Under the pieces are notes generated by a model, which was not told the origin of the DNA, ran no database searches, and saw only the letters and a list, made by a program, of their open reading frames with translations. The translations under genes and the position numbers were made by a program. DNA of 52,008 nt from Cellulomonas endophytica (GTDB lineage Bacteria > Actinomycetota > Actinomycetes > Actinomycetales > Cellulomonadaceae), in contig NZ_RWJX01000026.1 of NCBI RefSeq assembly GCF_004123805.1, positions 1 to 52,008 of the forward strand. Direction: 5' to 3'. Shown piece after piece: positions 21,818 to 29,527 of this stretch (its first letter is position 1; each line of letters opens with the position of its first letter).

Positions 21818-23821
21818 TCAGGCGACGCAGCCGCCGAGCGCGATCTGCGCGTCGATGGCGGCGATCTGACGGATCACGTCGAGGCGCTGGGCCTCGAGCG
21901 TGGTGAGGCGGGCGGCGGCGGCGGTCTCGGCCGTCTCCGCGCTCGCGAGGTCCTCGCGCAGGTCCGCGACGACGTCCTCCTGGACGGCCACGGCGGCCGC
22001 GGCCGAAGAGAGCTTCTCCTGGAGCGCGGCGAGCTCGTTCTCCTTCGCCGTCACCTGGCCGTCGAGCGCGTTGAAGCGGTCGAGGAGGTCGCCGACCTGG
22101 GCCTCGAGGCCCTTCACGACGCCCTGCTGCGCCGTCACGACGCCCGACAGGCGCTCCGCCTCGGCGGACGCGGCGGCGAGCTCCTGCTCCAGGCCGGCGA
22201 CGCCGTCCTGGGCGGCGACCACGGCCTGGGCGGCGGCCGTCGCGGTCGTCCGCTGGGCGGCGAGGTCGCCCTCGGCGGCCGAGAGCGCCGTCCCCGCCGC
22301 GGACACCGCGGCCTGCGCGGCCTGGTCGTCCGAGGTGGCCTCGTCGAGCACCTCCTGCGCCGCGGCCAGGACCGAGCGCTGCTCCGCGACGGCCGCCTCG
22401 GCAGCCGTGACAGCCGCCTGTGCGTCGGCCGCCACGCCCTGGAGCCGGACGACCTCGCCCTGCCGGCCGAGGACGGCCGCGTCCGCGGCGTTCTTGCCGG
22501 CGATGGCGGCGTCGAGGTCGGCCTGGGCCCGTGCCGTGACCCCCGTGGCCGTGGAGAGCGCGGCCGTGAGGGTGTCGAGCTCGACCGTGAGGTCCTGGAG
22601 CTCGGCGGTCGCCGTCGTGATCTCCGCGGTCTTGTCGACGAGCGTGGTCGTCGTCGTGGTCTTCTGCGTCTCCAGCGCCTTGATCTGGTCCCGCAGCACC
22701 TGCTTGCGCTGGTCCGCGTTGCCCTTGATCGCGTCGAGCTCCTTCTGGAGCACGGCGATCTGGTCGACCACGGCCTGGTTGGTCACCGTCGTGGTGACGT
22801 AGGTCGGGGTCTTCAGCGTGGCGAGCTCGGCCTGCTTCGCCGCGACCGCAGCCGCCTTCGCGTCCGCCGCGGACTTCGCGGCCGCCTGCGCGGCCGTCGC
22901 GGTGCTGAGCGCGGCGCGCGCGTCGGTGACCTTCCCGGCCGCCACGAGGGCCGCGGCCTCGGCCTGAGCGAGGTCCGCCTTGGCGCCCTGGACGGCGGTC
23001 TGCGCCGTCGTGAGCGCCTGGGTCGCCGTCTCGGCCGTGGCGAGGCGCTCGACGAGCAGAGCGTTCGCGTCGTCGACCGCGTCCGCGGCGGTCTCCACCG
23101 CTTCGGAGGTGCCGTCGGCGGTCTCGACGGCGGCGGTGAGCCGGTCGGTGGCGACCTGCACGGCGGCAACCTGGGCGTCGACGGCCGCGTCCGCGGCGAG
23201 CGAGGCCTTCTTCGCCGCGTCGAGCGTCATCTGGGCGGCGGTGAGGCGGCCCTGCACCGCGGCGACCTCGCGGTCGGCGGCGGCCTTCGCGTCCACGAGC
23301 CGGCCGAGCTCGGCCGTCGCGGTGTCCAGGCGGCCCTGCGTCGCCGTCAGCTGCGCCTGGGCGGCGTCCTGGGCGGACGAGAGGGTCACGAGCTCGGACT
23401 GCGCGGCGGCGATCCCGGCGTTCAGCTCCGTCACCGTCGAGGTGCGGCGCTCGAGCTCGGCGGCGCCCTCGTCGATCCTGCGCTGCAGCGCGGCCTCGGC
23501 CGCGTCGAGCCGGGCGATCTCCGCCTTGGCGGCCGTGATCTGGGACTCGAGCGAGCTCTTCTGCGCGACGAGCGCCGCCTTCGTGGCCTGCAGCGCGGCG
23601 ATGAGCGCCGCGTTCTGCCGGGCGGCCGCGAGGAGCAGGTTCGGCTGCACGGAGCCCCGGACGGCGAGCTGGTTGAGGACGCCGTTGCAGGCGCCGACCG
23701 TCGTGGTGGTGGTCGTCGTGGCGGCGGAGGCCGGCGCGGCGACGGCGAGGCCTCCGGCGAGCAGCGTGGGCAGCAGGAGGGCCGCGGCGATACGGCGGGC
23801 GGGACGGGCGGTGACGGGCAT
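21818..23821 (-). CDS. Secreted long coiled-coil protein
   Basis: A 667-residue secreted protein that I do not recognise. The signal peptide RIAAALLLPTLLAGGLAVAAPASA is followed by a Thr run (ATTTTTTTVGAC) and then about 600 residues of nearly unbroken Ala/Leu/Gln/Glu heptads, with one short break (LKTPTYVTTTVTN) near the middle. The mature part has just two Cys, in VGACNG near the start and GGCVA at the very end, which could tie the termini of a rod or its dimer. No transmembrane segment or LPXTG motif is seen. It shares its operator array, -10 box and leader RNA with pilA, so I infer a role with the pili or surface. The ATG at 23821 follows GAGGAGAGA. Confidence 0.88.
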   Translation of the reverse strand: MPVTARPARRIAAALLLPTLLAGGLAVAAPASAATTTTTTTVGACNGVLNQLAVRGSVQPNLLLAAARQNAALIAALQATKAALVAQKSSLESQITAAKAEIARLDAAEAALQRRIDEGAAELERRTSTVTELNAGIAAAQSELVTLSSAQDAAQAQLTATQGRLDTATAELGRLVDAKAAADREVAAVQGRLTAAQMTLDAAKKASLAADAAVDAQVAAVQVATDRLTAAVETADGTSEAVETAADAVDDANALLVERLATAETATQALTTAQTAVQGAKADLAQAEAAALVAAGKVTDARAALSTATAAQAAAKSAADAKAAAVAAKQAELATLKTPTYVTTTVTNQAVVDQIAVLQKELDAIKGNADQRKQVLRDQIKALETQKTTTTTTLVDKTAEITTATAELQDLTVELDTLTAALSTATGVTARAQADLDAAIAGKNAADAAVLGRQGEVVRLQGVAADAQAAVTAAEAAVAEQRSVLAAAQEVLDEATSDDQAAQAAVSAAGTALSAAEGDLAAQRTTATAAAQAVVAAQDGVAGLEQELAAASAEAERLSGVVTAQQGVVKGLEAQVGDLLDRFNALDGQVTAKENELAALQEKLSSAAAAVAVQEDVVADLREDLASAETAETAAAARLTTLEAQRLDVIRQIAAIDAQIALGGCVA

Positions 23822-23856
23822 GAGGGAATCTCTCCTCGACATCGGTGGCGAAAGCC

Positions 23857-23876
23857 CCCCGAAGGTGGAGGGCATG
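23857..23876 (-). other. Second leader hairpin, copy B
   Basis: GCCCUCC-ACCUUC-GGGGGGC makes a 7-bp stem with one G-U pair, followed by UUU. It sits just after the conserved RNA, in the same position as the long hairpin in the pilA leader, and looks like a weak terminator or sequestering stem. Confidence 0.55.
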
Positions 23877-23878
23877 AC

Positions 23879-23955
23879 ACCGCGTCGGTTTCGCTACTCG
23901 CTCCTCGGGGGCAAAGCGACCAGAATTCAGCGCCCCGGATCAATGCGTCACGGTC
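23879..23955 (-). ncRNA. Conserved structured leader RNA, copy B (coiled-coil gene)
   Basis: This is the second copy of the pilA leader element. P1 pairs ACCGUG (23954-23949) with CGCGGU (23884-23879). P2 pairs GGGGC (23936-23932) with GCCCC (23912-23908), plus a G-U wobble. Relative to copy A, two P2 pairs flip from C-G to G-C, while the block CAGACCGUGACGCA and the block GGAGCGAGURGCGAAACCGA are kept. The element starts 11 bases after its -10 box and leaves a 134-nt leader before the ATG. Confidence 0.82.
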
Positions 23956-23966
23956 TGTCGGTTAGA

Positions 23967-23996
23967 ACAGTAGGCGGCGTCCCCGCGCCCGCCTAC
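23967..23996 (-). promoter_or_regulatory. Promoter of the coiled-coil gene with inverted repeat
   Basis: TACTGT (23972-23967) is the -10 box, at the same place as TAATGT before pilA. GTAGGCGG (23970-23977) and CCGCCTAC (23989-23996) form perfect 8-bp arms that overlap it. This repeat is absent from the pilA promoter, so it may add local control. Confidence 0.55.
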
Positions 23997-24009
23997 GTCC
24001 GTCCGGGGG

Positions 24010-24058
24010 ACAACGCGTTGAGATCCGCCTCAACGCGTTGAGGTCTTCTCAACGCCTG
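24010..24058. promoter_or_regulatory. Triple ACGCGT-centred operator array, copy B
   Basis: Sites centred at about 24015.5, 24035.5 and 24054.5 are spaced 20 and 19 bp. The middle one is CTCAACGCGTTGAG, the first CAACGCGTTGAG, the third the partial CTCAACGCC. The site next to the promoter is 60 bp from the leader RNA start, as in copy A. Confidence 0.8.
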
Positions 24059-24127
24059 CCGATGCGCGGCGGCCCCGCCGGGCGGGGGCGAGAACGGCCG
24101 CACCGCATTCCGCACCCTGGCACGGGA

Positions 24128-24820
24128 TCAGGCGCCGGAGGTCTCCGCGAGCAGCCGCACGGCCGCGGCCCGGTCCTTCACCCGCAGCTTCTTGAGGATC
24201 GTCGAGACGTGCGTGCGGACCGTCACCTGCGCGACGAAGAGCCGCCCCGCGATCTCCTCCGTCGACAGGCCGAGGGCCAGGTGGTCGAGGACCTCCTTCT
24301 CCCGCGGCGTGAGGGCGTCCGTCGCCCGGCGCGGGCCGAGCCCGAGCACCCGTCGCGGCTCCGCGCGGAACTGCTGCACCACCTTGAGCACGAGCCAGGG
24401 CGGCAGCGCGGCCTCGCCGGCCAGCACCCCCCGCAGCGCGCCGACCACGCGGTCCGGCCCCAGGTCCTTCGGCAGGTAGCCGACCGCGCCCGCCCGCAGC
24501 GCCGCGAACAGGTCCTCGTCGTCCCGCGACGCGGTGAGCATCACCACGGGCGTGCCGGGCAGCTCCTGCGTGATCTCGGCGGCGGCGAGGATGCCGCTGC
24601 CCGGCATGTGGATGTCGAGGAGGCAGACGTCCGGCCGGGTGGCGAGCGCCGCGGCGACCGCGCCGGGCCCGTCGGGGGCCTCGGCCACCACGACGCAGCC
24701 GCCCTCCTCGAGGGCCTCGCGCACGGTCTCGCGCGTGGGGGCGTGGTCGTCCGCCACCAGCACCCGGAGGGGCGCAGCAGCGCCCGTCCCGGCGGCGCAC
24801 GTGGCCCGCGTGCCCGTCAT
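24128..24820 (-). CDS. NarL/LuxR-family response regulator
   Basis: A 230-residue two-component regulator. The receiver domain spans residues 18-135 with VLVADDH, phospho-acceptor Asp69 in CLLDIHMPG, Thr in VVMLTASRD, and Lys in GYLPKDL. The LuxR-type HTH covers 165-226 (LTPREKEVLDHLALGLSTEEIAGRLFVAQVTVRTHVSTILKKL). The ATG at 24820 overlaps the stop of the kinase gene (ATGA), so the two are co-translated. It lies next to the operator array of the coiled-coil gene, which makes it a candidate activator of that regulon; the link is by position only. Confidence 0.94.
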   Translation of the reverse strand: MTGTRATCAAGTGAAAPLRVLVADDHAPTRETVREALEEGGCVVVAEAPDGPGAVAAALATRPDVCLLDIHMPGSGILAAAEITQELPGTPVVMLTASRDDEDLFAALRAGAVGYLPKDLGPDRVVGALRGVLAGEAALPPWLVLKVVQQFRAEPRRVLGLGPRRATDALTPREKEVLDHLALGLSTEEIAGRLFVAQVTVRTHVSTILKKLRVKDRAAAVRLLAETSGA

Positions 24821-26238
24821 GCCCGTACCACCCGCACGGTCGTCCCCTCTCCCGCGGCGGACGCCACGGCCAGCACGGCGCCGACCTCCTCGGCCCGTTC
24901 CCGCATGCTCGTCAGCCCGAACCCGCCGCTGCGGCGGGCCTCGGGGCCGCCCACGGCGAAGCCCCGGCCGTCGTCCGCCACCGTGAGCTCCAGGGGCGCG
25001 GCGGCGAGCCGCACGTCGAGACGCGTGGCGGCGCCGTGGTGCACGGCGTTGCGGACGGCCTCGGCCGCGATGCGCAGGATCGCCTCCGTCGTGCGCTCGT
25101 CCGCGCCGGCGTCCTCGTCCAGCACGGCCACCACCTCGACGTCGTACCGCGCGGCCATCTCGTCGAGCGCTCGGCGCAGCGCCACGGGCAGCGGCTCGTC
25201 GCCCACGCTCGTGAGCGCGCTCAGCGCGCGGCGGGACTCGTCGACGGCGCGACCGGCGGCGCCGACGATCCGCCCGACGGTCACGAGGTCGTCCGGGCGA
25301 GCCGCGAGCCGCCGGGACTGCGACGAGATGTAGGCGAGCTCCTGGAGCAGGCCGTCGTGCAGGTCGCGGGCCAGGCGGCGGCGGTCCTCGAGGACCGCCG
25401 CGCGGGCCCGTGCCCGCCAGAAGGTGGTGATCTCGCCGGCGGCGCCGACCGCGAGGCACCCGTAGGCGGCCAGGCGCAGGACGTCCCCGGTGTACAGGTA
25501 CTCGGAGTACAGGGAGGGGAGGAGCATGTAGTGCACGCGCGCGAAGGCGGACAGGACGCACGAGGCGGCGACCCAGCGCAGCAGCGCGTCGCCGGTGCGG
25601 TCGGACTGCCGCGCGAACGCCGCGGCGGCGACCGCGAAGAGGACGATGCCGGCGGCCTGCGTGCCGAGCAGCACAGGGTGGGCGACGAGCATCGGGCGGG
25701 TGGCGTCGCCAGCCCGGAGCGGGTCGACCGCGGCCGGCAGCAGGTGGCCCCACACGACCCCGACCAGCCCGATCGCGAGCAGGAGCGCCACGACGGCCCC
25801 GGTGGTGGCGACGCCGGCCCGACGGGGCACCCGGCGGGCACCGGTGGCGAGCGCGGCCGTGGCGTAGACCACGGTGCTCACGAAGCGCACCGTCAGCGGC
25901 GCCCACCGGTCGAGGTCGGCCGCCCAGCCGTCGGCGAGGGCGTCGGGCAGCGCGGTGAGGAGCAGGTTCGCTACGGCGACGGACGCCAGCGCGAGGGTGA
26001 GCAGGAGGTCCTGGAGGCGGCGCCCCTCACGGAAGCGGCCGTAGAGGAGGAAGGCGACGAGGACGGCGACGACGGCGGTGAGCGTCTCCAGCATGACGTG
26101 GAGCGCGGGCGCGGAGTAGACGAACGGGACCTCGCGGGAGGCGACGACGACGACCGTGAGCACCGCGGCGACGGCGGCGGTCGCAGCGGCGAGGGTGCTC
26201 GCACGTCGGCGAGCGGCGTGGTCGCCCATGACCCTCAT
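24817..26238 (-). CDS. Membrane sensor histidine kinase (HisKA_3 type)
   Basis: A 473-residue sensor kinase. Residues 1-260 hold about seven transmembrane helices with no large extracellular domain, so the signal is probably in or near the membrane. The dimerisation helix has the phospho-His in RRLARDLHDGLLQELAYI (about residue 292). The HATPase domain is about 375-473, with N-box EAVRNAVHHG, G1 VADDGRGF and G2 GFGLTSMRERA. It is the partner of the response regulator overlapping its stop. TACGGT ends six bases before the ATG at 26238, which suggests leaderless expression and supports that start over the ATG at 26229. Confidence 0.92.
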   Translation of the reverse strand: MRVMGDHAARRRASTLAAATAAVAAVLTVVVVASREVPFVYSAPALHVMLETLTAVVAVLVAFLLYGRFREGRRLQDLLLTLALASVAVANLLLTALPDALADGWAADLDRWAPLTVRFVSTVVYATAALATGARRVPRRAGVATTGAVVALLLAIGLVGVVWGHLLPAAVDPLRAGDATRPMLVAHPVLLGTQAAGIVLFAVAAAAFARQSDRTGDALLRWVAASCVLSAFARVHYMLLPSLYSEYLYTGDVLRLAAYGCLAVGAAGEITTFWRARARAAVLEDRRRLARDLHDGLLQELAYISSQSRRLAARPDDLVTVGRIVGAAGRAVDESRRALSALTSVGDEPLPVALRRALDEMAARYDVEVVAVLDEDAGADERTTEAILRIAAEAVRNAVHHGAATRLDVRLAAAPLELTVADDGRGFAVGGPEARRSGGFGLTSMRERAEEVGAVLAVASAAGEGTTVRVVRA

Positions 26239-26341
26239 GTCGGGACCGTAGGCACCGGCGCGAGGGGAACCGCCCCCGGGGGCCGGTTTCTCACCCCTCC
26301 GCCGGTCCGGGACCATCCGTCCGGGTGATCGACCGGCACCG

Positions 26342-26370
26342 TTGACGCCGTCCGGGAGCGCTCCTACGGT
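26342..26370 (+). promoter_or_regulatory. Epimerase promoter with CebR-like operator in the spacer
   Basis: TTGACG (26342-26347), a 17-bp spacer and TACGGT (26365-26370) form a good promoter. Within it, CGGGAGCGCTCCTA (26353-26366) matches 12 of 14 bases of the CebR operator TGGGAGCGCTCCCA. A LacI-family repressor bound there would stop RNA polymerase, giving induction by cello- or other oligosaccharides. Confidence 0.75.
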
Positions 26371-26485
26371 CGGGGTACCGCTCCGCCCCCGAGGCGGCGA
26401 CCCCCGTCCACCGTCGTACCGGGCCGCCGCAGCAGCAGGACGACGACGTCCCGGGGACGGGTACCCACTCGGACAGGAGCACAGC

Positions 26486-27706
26486 ATGCGCATGCCCTCC
26501 CTCCGGCGCGCCCTCGTGGGCGCCGCCCCCCTGGCCGCCACGGCCCTCCTCGTCGCCGGCGCCCCCACCGCGGCGCCGGCCGCCGACACCGCGGAGGCCT
26601 TCGCGGCCGCCGCCGCGAACGAGCCCACCGTCGCGGTGGAGCCGTTCGGCACGACGCCCGACGGCGAGGCCGTCGAGCGGTACACCCTCACCAACCGCGG
26701 GATGACCGTCCGGGTCCTCACCTACGGCGGCATCATCCAGAGCCTGGAGGTGCCCGACCGCGACGGCCTCCCCGTGAACGTCGTCCTCGGCTTCGAGGAC
26801 CTCGCCGGCTACGTCGCGAGCAACAACCCCGGGCCCTACTTCGGCGCGATCATCGGCCGCTACGGCAACCGCATCGCCGAGGGCCGCTTCGAGCTCGACG
26901 GCGAGACCTACCAGCTGCCGATCAACAACGACCCGAACTCCCTGCACGGCGGCGACGACTCCTTCGACAAGAAGGTGTGGGACGCCGAGGAGGTCCGCGG
27001 GCCGCGCAGCGTGGGCCTGCGCCTGTCCTACACGAGCGCCGACGGCGAGGAGGGGTACCCCGGCGAGCTGGACGTGGAGGTGGAGTACACCCTCACGCAC
27101 CGCAAGGAGCTCGAGATCCGCTACACCGCGACGACGGACGCGCCGACGGTCGTCAACCTCACCAACCACACCTACTGGAACCTGGCCGGCGAGGGCTCGG
27201 GCACGATCCTCGACCACACGCTGCGGCTCAACGCCTCGGCGTACACCCCGGTCGACGCGACCCTCATCCCCACCGGCGAGCTGGCGCCCGTCGCGGGCAC
27301 CCCCATGGACTTCCGGCAGCCGACCGCGATCGGCGACCGGATCCGCGAGCCCTTCGAGCAGCTGCTCTTCGGCCAGGGCTACGACCACAACTGGGTGGTC
27401 GACCGCGGCAGCGCGGGCGACGACGAGCTCGTGCTCGCCGCGCGGCTGAAGGACCCCGTCAGCGGACGGACGATGCGGATGCTCACGACGGAGCCCGGCA
27501 TCCAGTTCTACTCGGGCAACTTCCTCGACGCGACGCTCGTCGGCACCGGCGGGCAGGTCTACCGCCAGTCCGACGGCCTGGCGCTGGAGACCCAGCACTT
27601 CCCGGACTCGCCGAACCAGCCCGCCTTCCCCAGCACCGTGCTGCGGCCGGGGGAGACCTACGCGACGACGACGGTGTTCGACCTGGGGCACTCCCGCGGC
27701 TGGTGA
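26486..27706 (+). CDS. Secreted aldose 1-epimerase (galactose mutarotase)
   Basis: A 406-residue enzyme interconverting alpha and beta anomers of aldoses. Unlike the usual cytoplasmic GalM of about 340 residues, it has a signal peptide (RRALVGAAPLAATALLVAGAPTAAPAA) and a short linker. Family motifs: YGGIIQSLEVPD, GAIIGRYGNRIAEGRF, NNDPNSLHGG, catalytic acid His228 in LTNHTYWNL and catalytic base Glu368 in LALETQHFPDSPN. It acts outside the cell, so it may speed uptake of sugars released by secreted glycosidases. AGGAG lies upstream of the ATG. The CebR-like operator in its promoter ties it to oligosaccharide use. Confidence 0.95.
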   Translation: MRMPSLRRALVGAAPLAATALLVAGAPTAAPAADTAEAFAAAAANEPTVAVEPFGTTPDGEAVERYTLTNRGMTVRVLTYGGIIQSLEVPDRDGLPVNVVLGFEDLAGYVASNNPGPYFGAIIGRYGNRIAEGRFELDGETYQLPINNDPNSLHGGDDSFDKKVWDAEEVRGPRSVGLRLSYTSADGEEGYPGELDVEVEYTLTHRKELEIRYTATTDAPTVVNLTNHTYWNLAGEGSGTILDHTLRLNASAYTPVDATLIPTGELAPVAGTPMDFRQPTAIGDRIREPFEQLLFGQGYDHNWVVDRGSAGDDELVLAARLKDPVSGRTMRMLTTEPGIQFYSGNFLDATLVGTGGQVYRQSDGLALETQHFPDSPNQPAFPSTVLRPGETYATTTVFDLGHSRGW

Positions 27707-27722
27707 CCGGAGGGACCGCCGG

Positions 27723-27764
27723 GGCCGGGGCCCGGGACGTCAGGGGGCGTCCCGTGCCCCGGCC
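27723..27764. terminator. Bidirectional terminator between convergent genes
   Basis: GGCCGGGGC-CC-GGGACG pairs with CGTCCC-GT-GCCCCGGCC, a 15-bp stem with one 2-base mismatch. It lies between the epimerase and the alpha/beta hydrolase and includes the stop codon of the latter. Confidence 0.75.
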
Positions 27765-28507
27765 GCGTCCCGGCCCGGTCGGGGCGTGACCGGCGGCCCG
27801 GGGGGCTCCGCGACCGTCGCCGCGACGAGGTCCGGGAGGCGGAACGGCAGGAAGTGGTCGCAGTCCACCTGCCGGACGTCGTCGACGGGGGGCGGCACGA
27901 GCAGGGCCGCGCCGCGGGGCAGGAGGGTGTCGTCGCGGCCGAGCAGCACCGTCGTCGGGACGTCGTGCCACCCGGCGACGGGGATGGGCTCGCCCGTGGT
28001 GCCCTGCGAGGCGGGACGGCGGCGCGCCAGTCGGGCCCGGACGTGGGCGGGGAAGGTCGCCGCCCCGCCCCGGGTGGTCCACCACTCGTGGTCGAGGACG
28101 CACGTGCCGTCGTCGAGCACGTGGACGTGGTCGGCGCGGTCCCGGGAGCGGTCGCGGCGCTCGCCGGGGCGGGGGTGCTCGGGCAGTGCCGCGACGTGCA
28201 CGAGCCGGTCGGGCGGGGCGTCCCCCCAGCTCGCGACCGTCGCCACCGTCCCGCCGTAGGACCAGCCCACGAGCACGACCGGCCGCCGCGCGGCCCGCAG
28301 CCCGCGCACGACGACCCGGACGGCCTCGGCGTCCGCGGCCAGCCCGGCGTCGGGCGCGCGGTGCGAGGGCAGGTCGGGCGTGCGGACGTCCCAGCCGCGC
28401 GCCTCCAGCGCCGCGGCGACCCACGTCCAGTCGGACGGCGACCCCCAGAGCCCGTGGACGAGCACGGCCGTCCCCTCGTGCGACGGCCCCGTCGCCCCCA
28501 CGGCCAT
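27740..28507 (-). CDS. Alpha/beta hydrolase
   Basis: A 255-residue cytoplasmic alpha/beta hydrolase. The oxyanion HG motif is in AVLVHGLWGSPSDW, the nucleophile Ser in GWSYGGTVA, and the late catalytic His probably in CDHFLPF near residue 220. The fold resembles salicylate esterase/MenH-like proteins; no substrate can be named. TAGCCT eight bases before the ATG suggests near-leaderless expression. The last 25 residues are Pro/Arg-rich and probably disordered. It is convergent with the epimerase gene. Confidence 0.86.
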   Translation of the reverse strand: MAVGATGPSHEGTAVLVHGLWGSPSDWTWVAAALEARGWDVRTPDLPSHRAPDAGLAADAEAVRVVVRGLRAARRPVVLVGWSYGGTVATVASWGDAPPDRLVHVAALPEHPRPGERRDRSRDRADHVHVLDDGTCVLDHEWWTTRGGAATFPAHVRARLARRRPASQGTTGEPIPVAGWHDVPTTVLLGRDDTLLPRGAALLVPPPVDDVRQVDCDHFLPFRLPDLVAATVAEPPGPPVTPRPGRDAAGARDAP

Positions 28508-28663
28508 GGCCGACGAGGCTACGCGTCGCCCGCCGCCGCGTCCGCCCGGACGGGTGAAGGGGACGAGGCGGCGGCCGCCGCGGCCGGGCCGGCGACGCCG
28601 CCGCGGCGCCCGGTGCCGGCCCGGCCGGACGGGGTCGCGCCGCGCGGCCGCCCCGTGCGGCGG

Positions 28664-29281
28664 TCAGCCCTCGCCCGGGGGCACGTGCTCGGTCACGTCG
28701 TCGTACGACGCCTCTCCGGCAGGCGCGGACGGGGCGTAGACGAGCCGCACGACGCCCGTGGGGAACACCTCCGACCGCAGCAGCCGCAGGGGGTAGATCG
28801 CGTCGCCCTCGTCGAAGAGCCGCTCGCCCTTGCGCGCGGCGACGGGGTGCACGAGGAGGCGCAGCTCGTCGAGCAGACCGGCCGCGAGCAGCTGCCGGAC
28901 GACGGAGACGGACCCGGCGACGAGGACCTTCGAGACCGCCGGGTCCTCCTTCAGGCCCCGGACCACCGCGGCGAGGTCGCCCTCGACGGCCTCGACGTTG
29001 CGCCAGCCCAGGTCGCGGCCGGAGCGGGTGGCGACGACCTTGCGGGTGTCGCCCAGCTGCCGCGCGAACCCGGCGTCCTCGCCGCCGGCGGCCTCGCGCT
29101 CCGGCCAGGCGCCGGCGAAGCTGTCGTAGGTGACGCGGCCCAGCAGCAGGACGTCCGCCCCCTCGTAGTCCTCGCCGACGGCCGCCCCCATGTGCTCGTC
29201 GAAGTAGGGGAAGTGCCACGCGGGGTCGATCTCGACCACGCCGTCGAGCGCGCTGAACAGGGTGGAGACGATCGTCGCCAT
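28664..29281 (-). CDS. Dihydrofolate reductase family protein (RibD C-terminal type)
   Basis: A 205-residue protein with the RibD_C/DHFR-like fold: STLFSALDGVVE near the start, DVLLLGRVTYDSFAGAWPE, TRKVVATRS, and VLVAGSVSVVRQLLAAGLLDELRLLVHPVAARKGERLFDE, the usual signature of small NADPH-binding reductases in this group. Such stand-alone proteins are common in actinobacteria and mostly uncharacterised. It is unlikely to be the cell's folate DHFR, since the folate-site motif is absent. The ATG follows GAGAGGTGACC. It is divergent from the SpoIIE phosphatase gene. Confidence 0.9.
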   Translation of the reverse strand: MATIVSTLFSALDGVVEIDPAWHFPYFDEHMGAAVGEDYEGADVLLLGRVTYDSFAGAWPEREAAGGEDAGFARQLGDTRKVVATRSGRDLGWRNVEAVEGDLAAVVRGLKEDPAVSKVLVAGSVSVVRQLLAAGLLDELRLLVHPVAARKGERLFDEGDAIYPLRLLRSEVFPTGVVRLVYAPSAPAGEASYDDVTEHVPPGEG

Positions 29282-29478
29282 CGGTCACCTCTCGGTCGGG
29301 GGGAGCCGCACGGTACGGCCCCGCCCCTTCCGACCGTGGTCCCGCCCGGTTCTCATCGGCCGCGGGACGCCCGCCGGTGCCCGGGCGGCGAGGCCGGTCG
29401 GACGCGCATCCGTGCCCCCGGGGGTGGGGGAGGTGACCGCGGTGCGGGCCCGGAGGAGCCGGTCCGGTTCGTCCCGTC

Positions 29479-29484
29479 TACGAT
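29479..29484 (+). promoter_or_regulatory. Probable -10 box for the SpoIIE phosphatase gene
   Basis: TACGAT overlaps an in-frame ATG at 29483, so that ATG is probably not translated. A start site about seven bases on leaves a leader of roughly 37 bases before the GTG at 29528, which has GGGAG at 29516-29520. Confidence 0.45.
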
Positions 29485-29527
29485 GCCGCCTGCAAGTGGT
29501 CCAGGTGCGGTACCCGGGAGCGTGGTC

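Noticed and set aside
24820..25906. Upstream extension of the response regulator frame
   Set aside because: It covers the kinase gene in another frame and codes Arg/Pro-rich noise; the ATG at 24820 begins a normal receiver domain.
27854..29482. Upstream extension of the SpoIIE phosphatase frame
   Set aside because: It runs antisense across two well-supported genes and has no domain; a -10 box and ribosome site support the GTG at 29528.
29483..29527. ATG at 29483 as the phosphatase start
   Set aside because: It overlaps the TACGAT -10 box and lacks a ribosome site, while the GTG at 29528 has GGGAG seven bases upstream.
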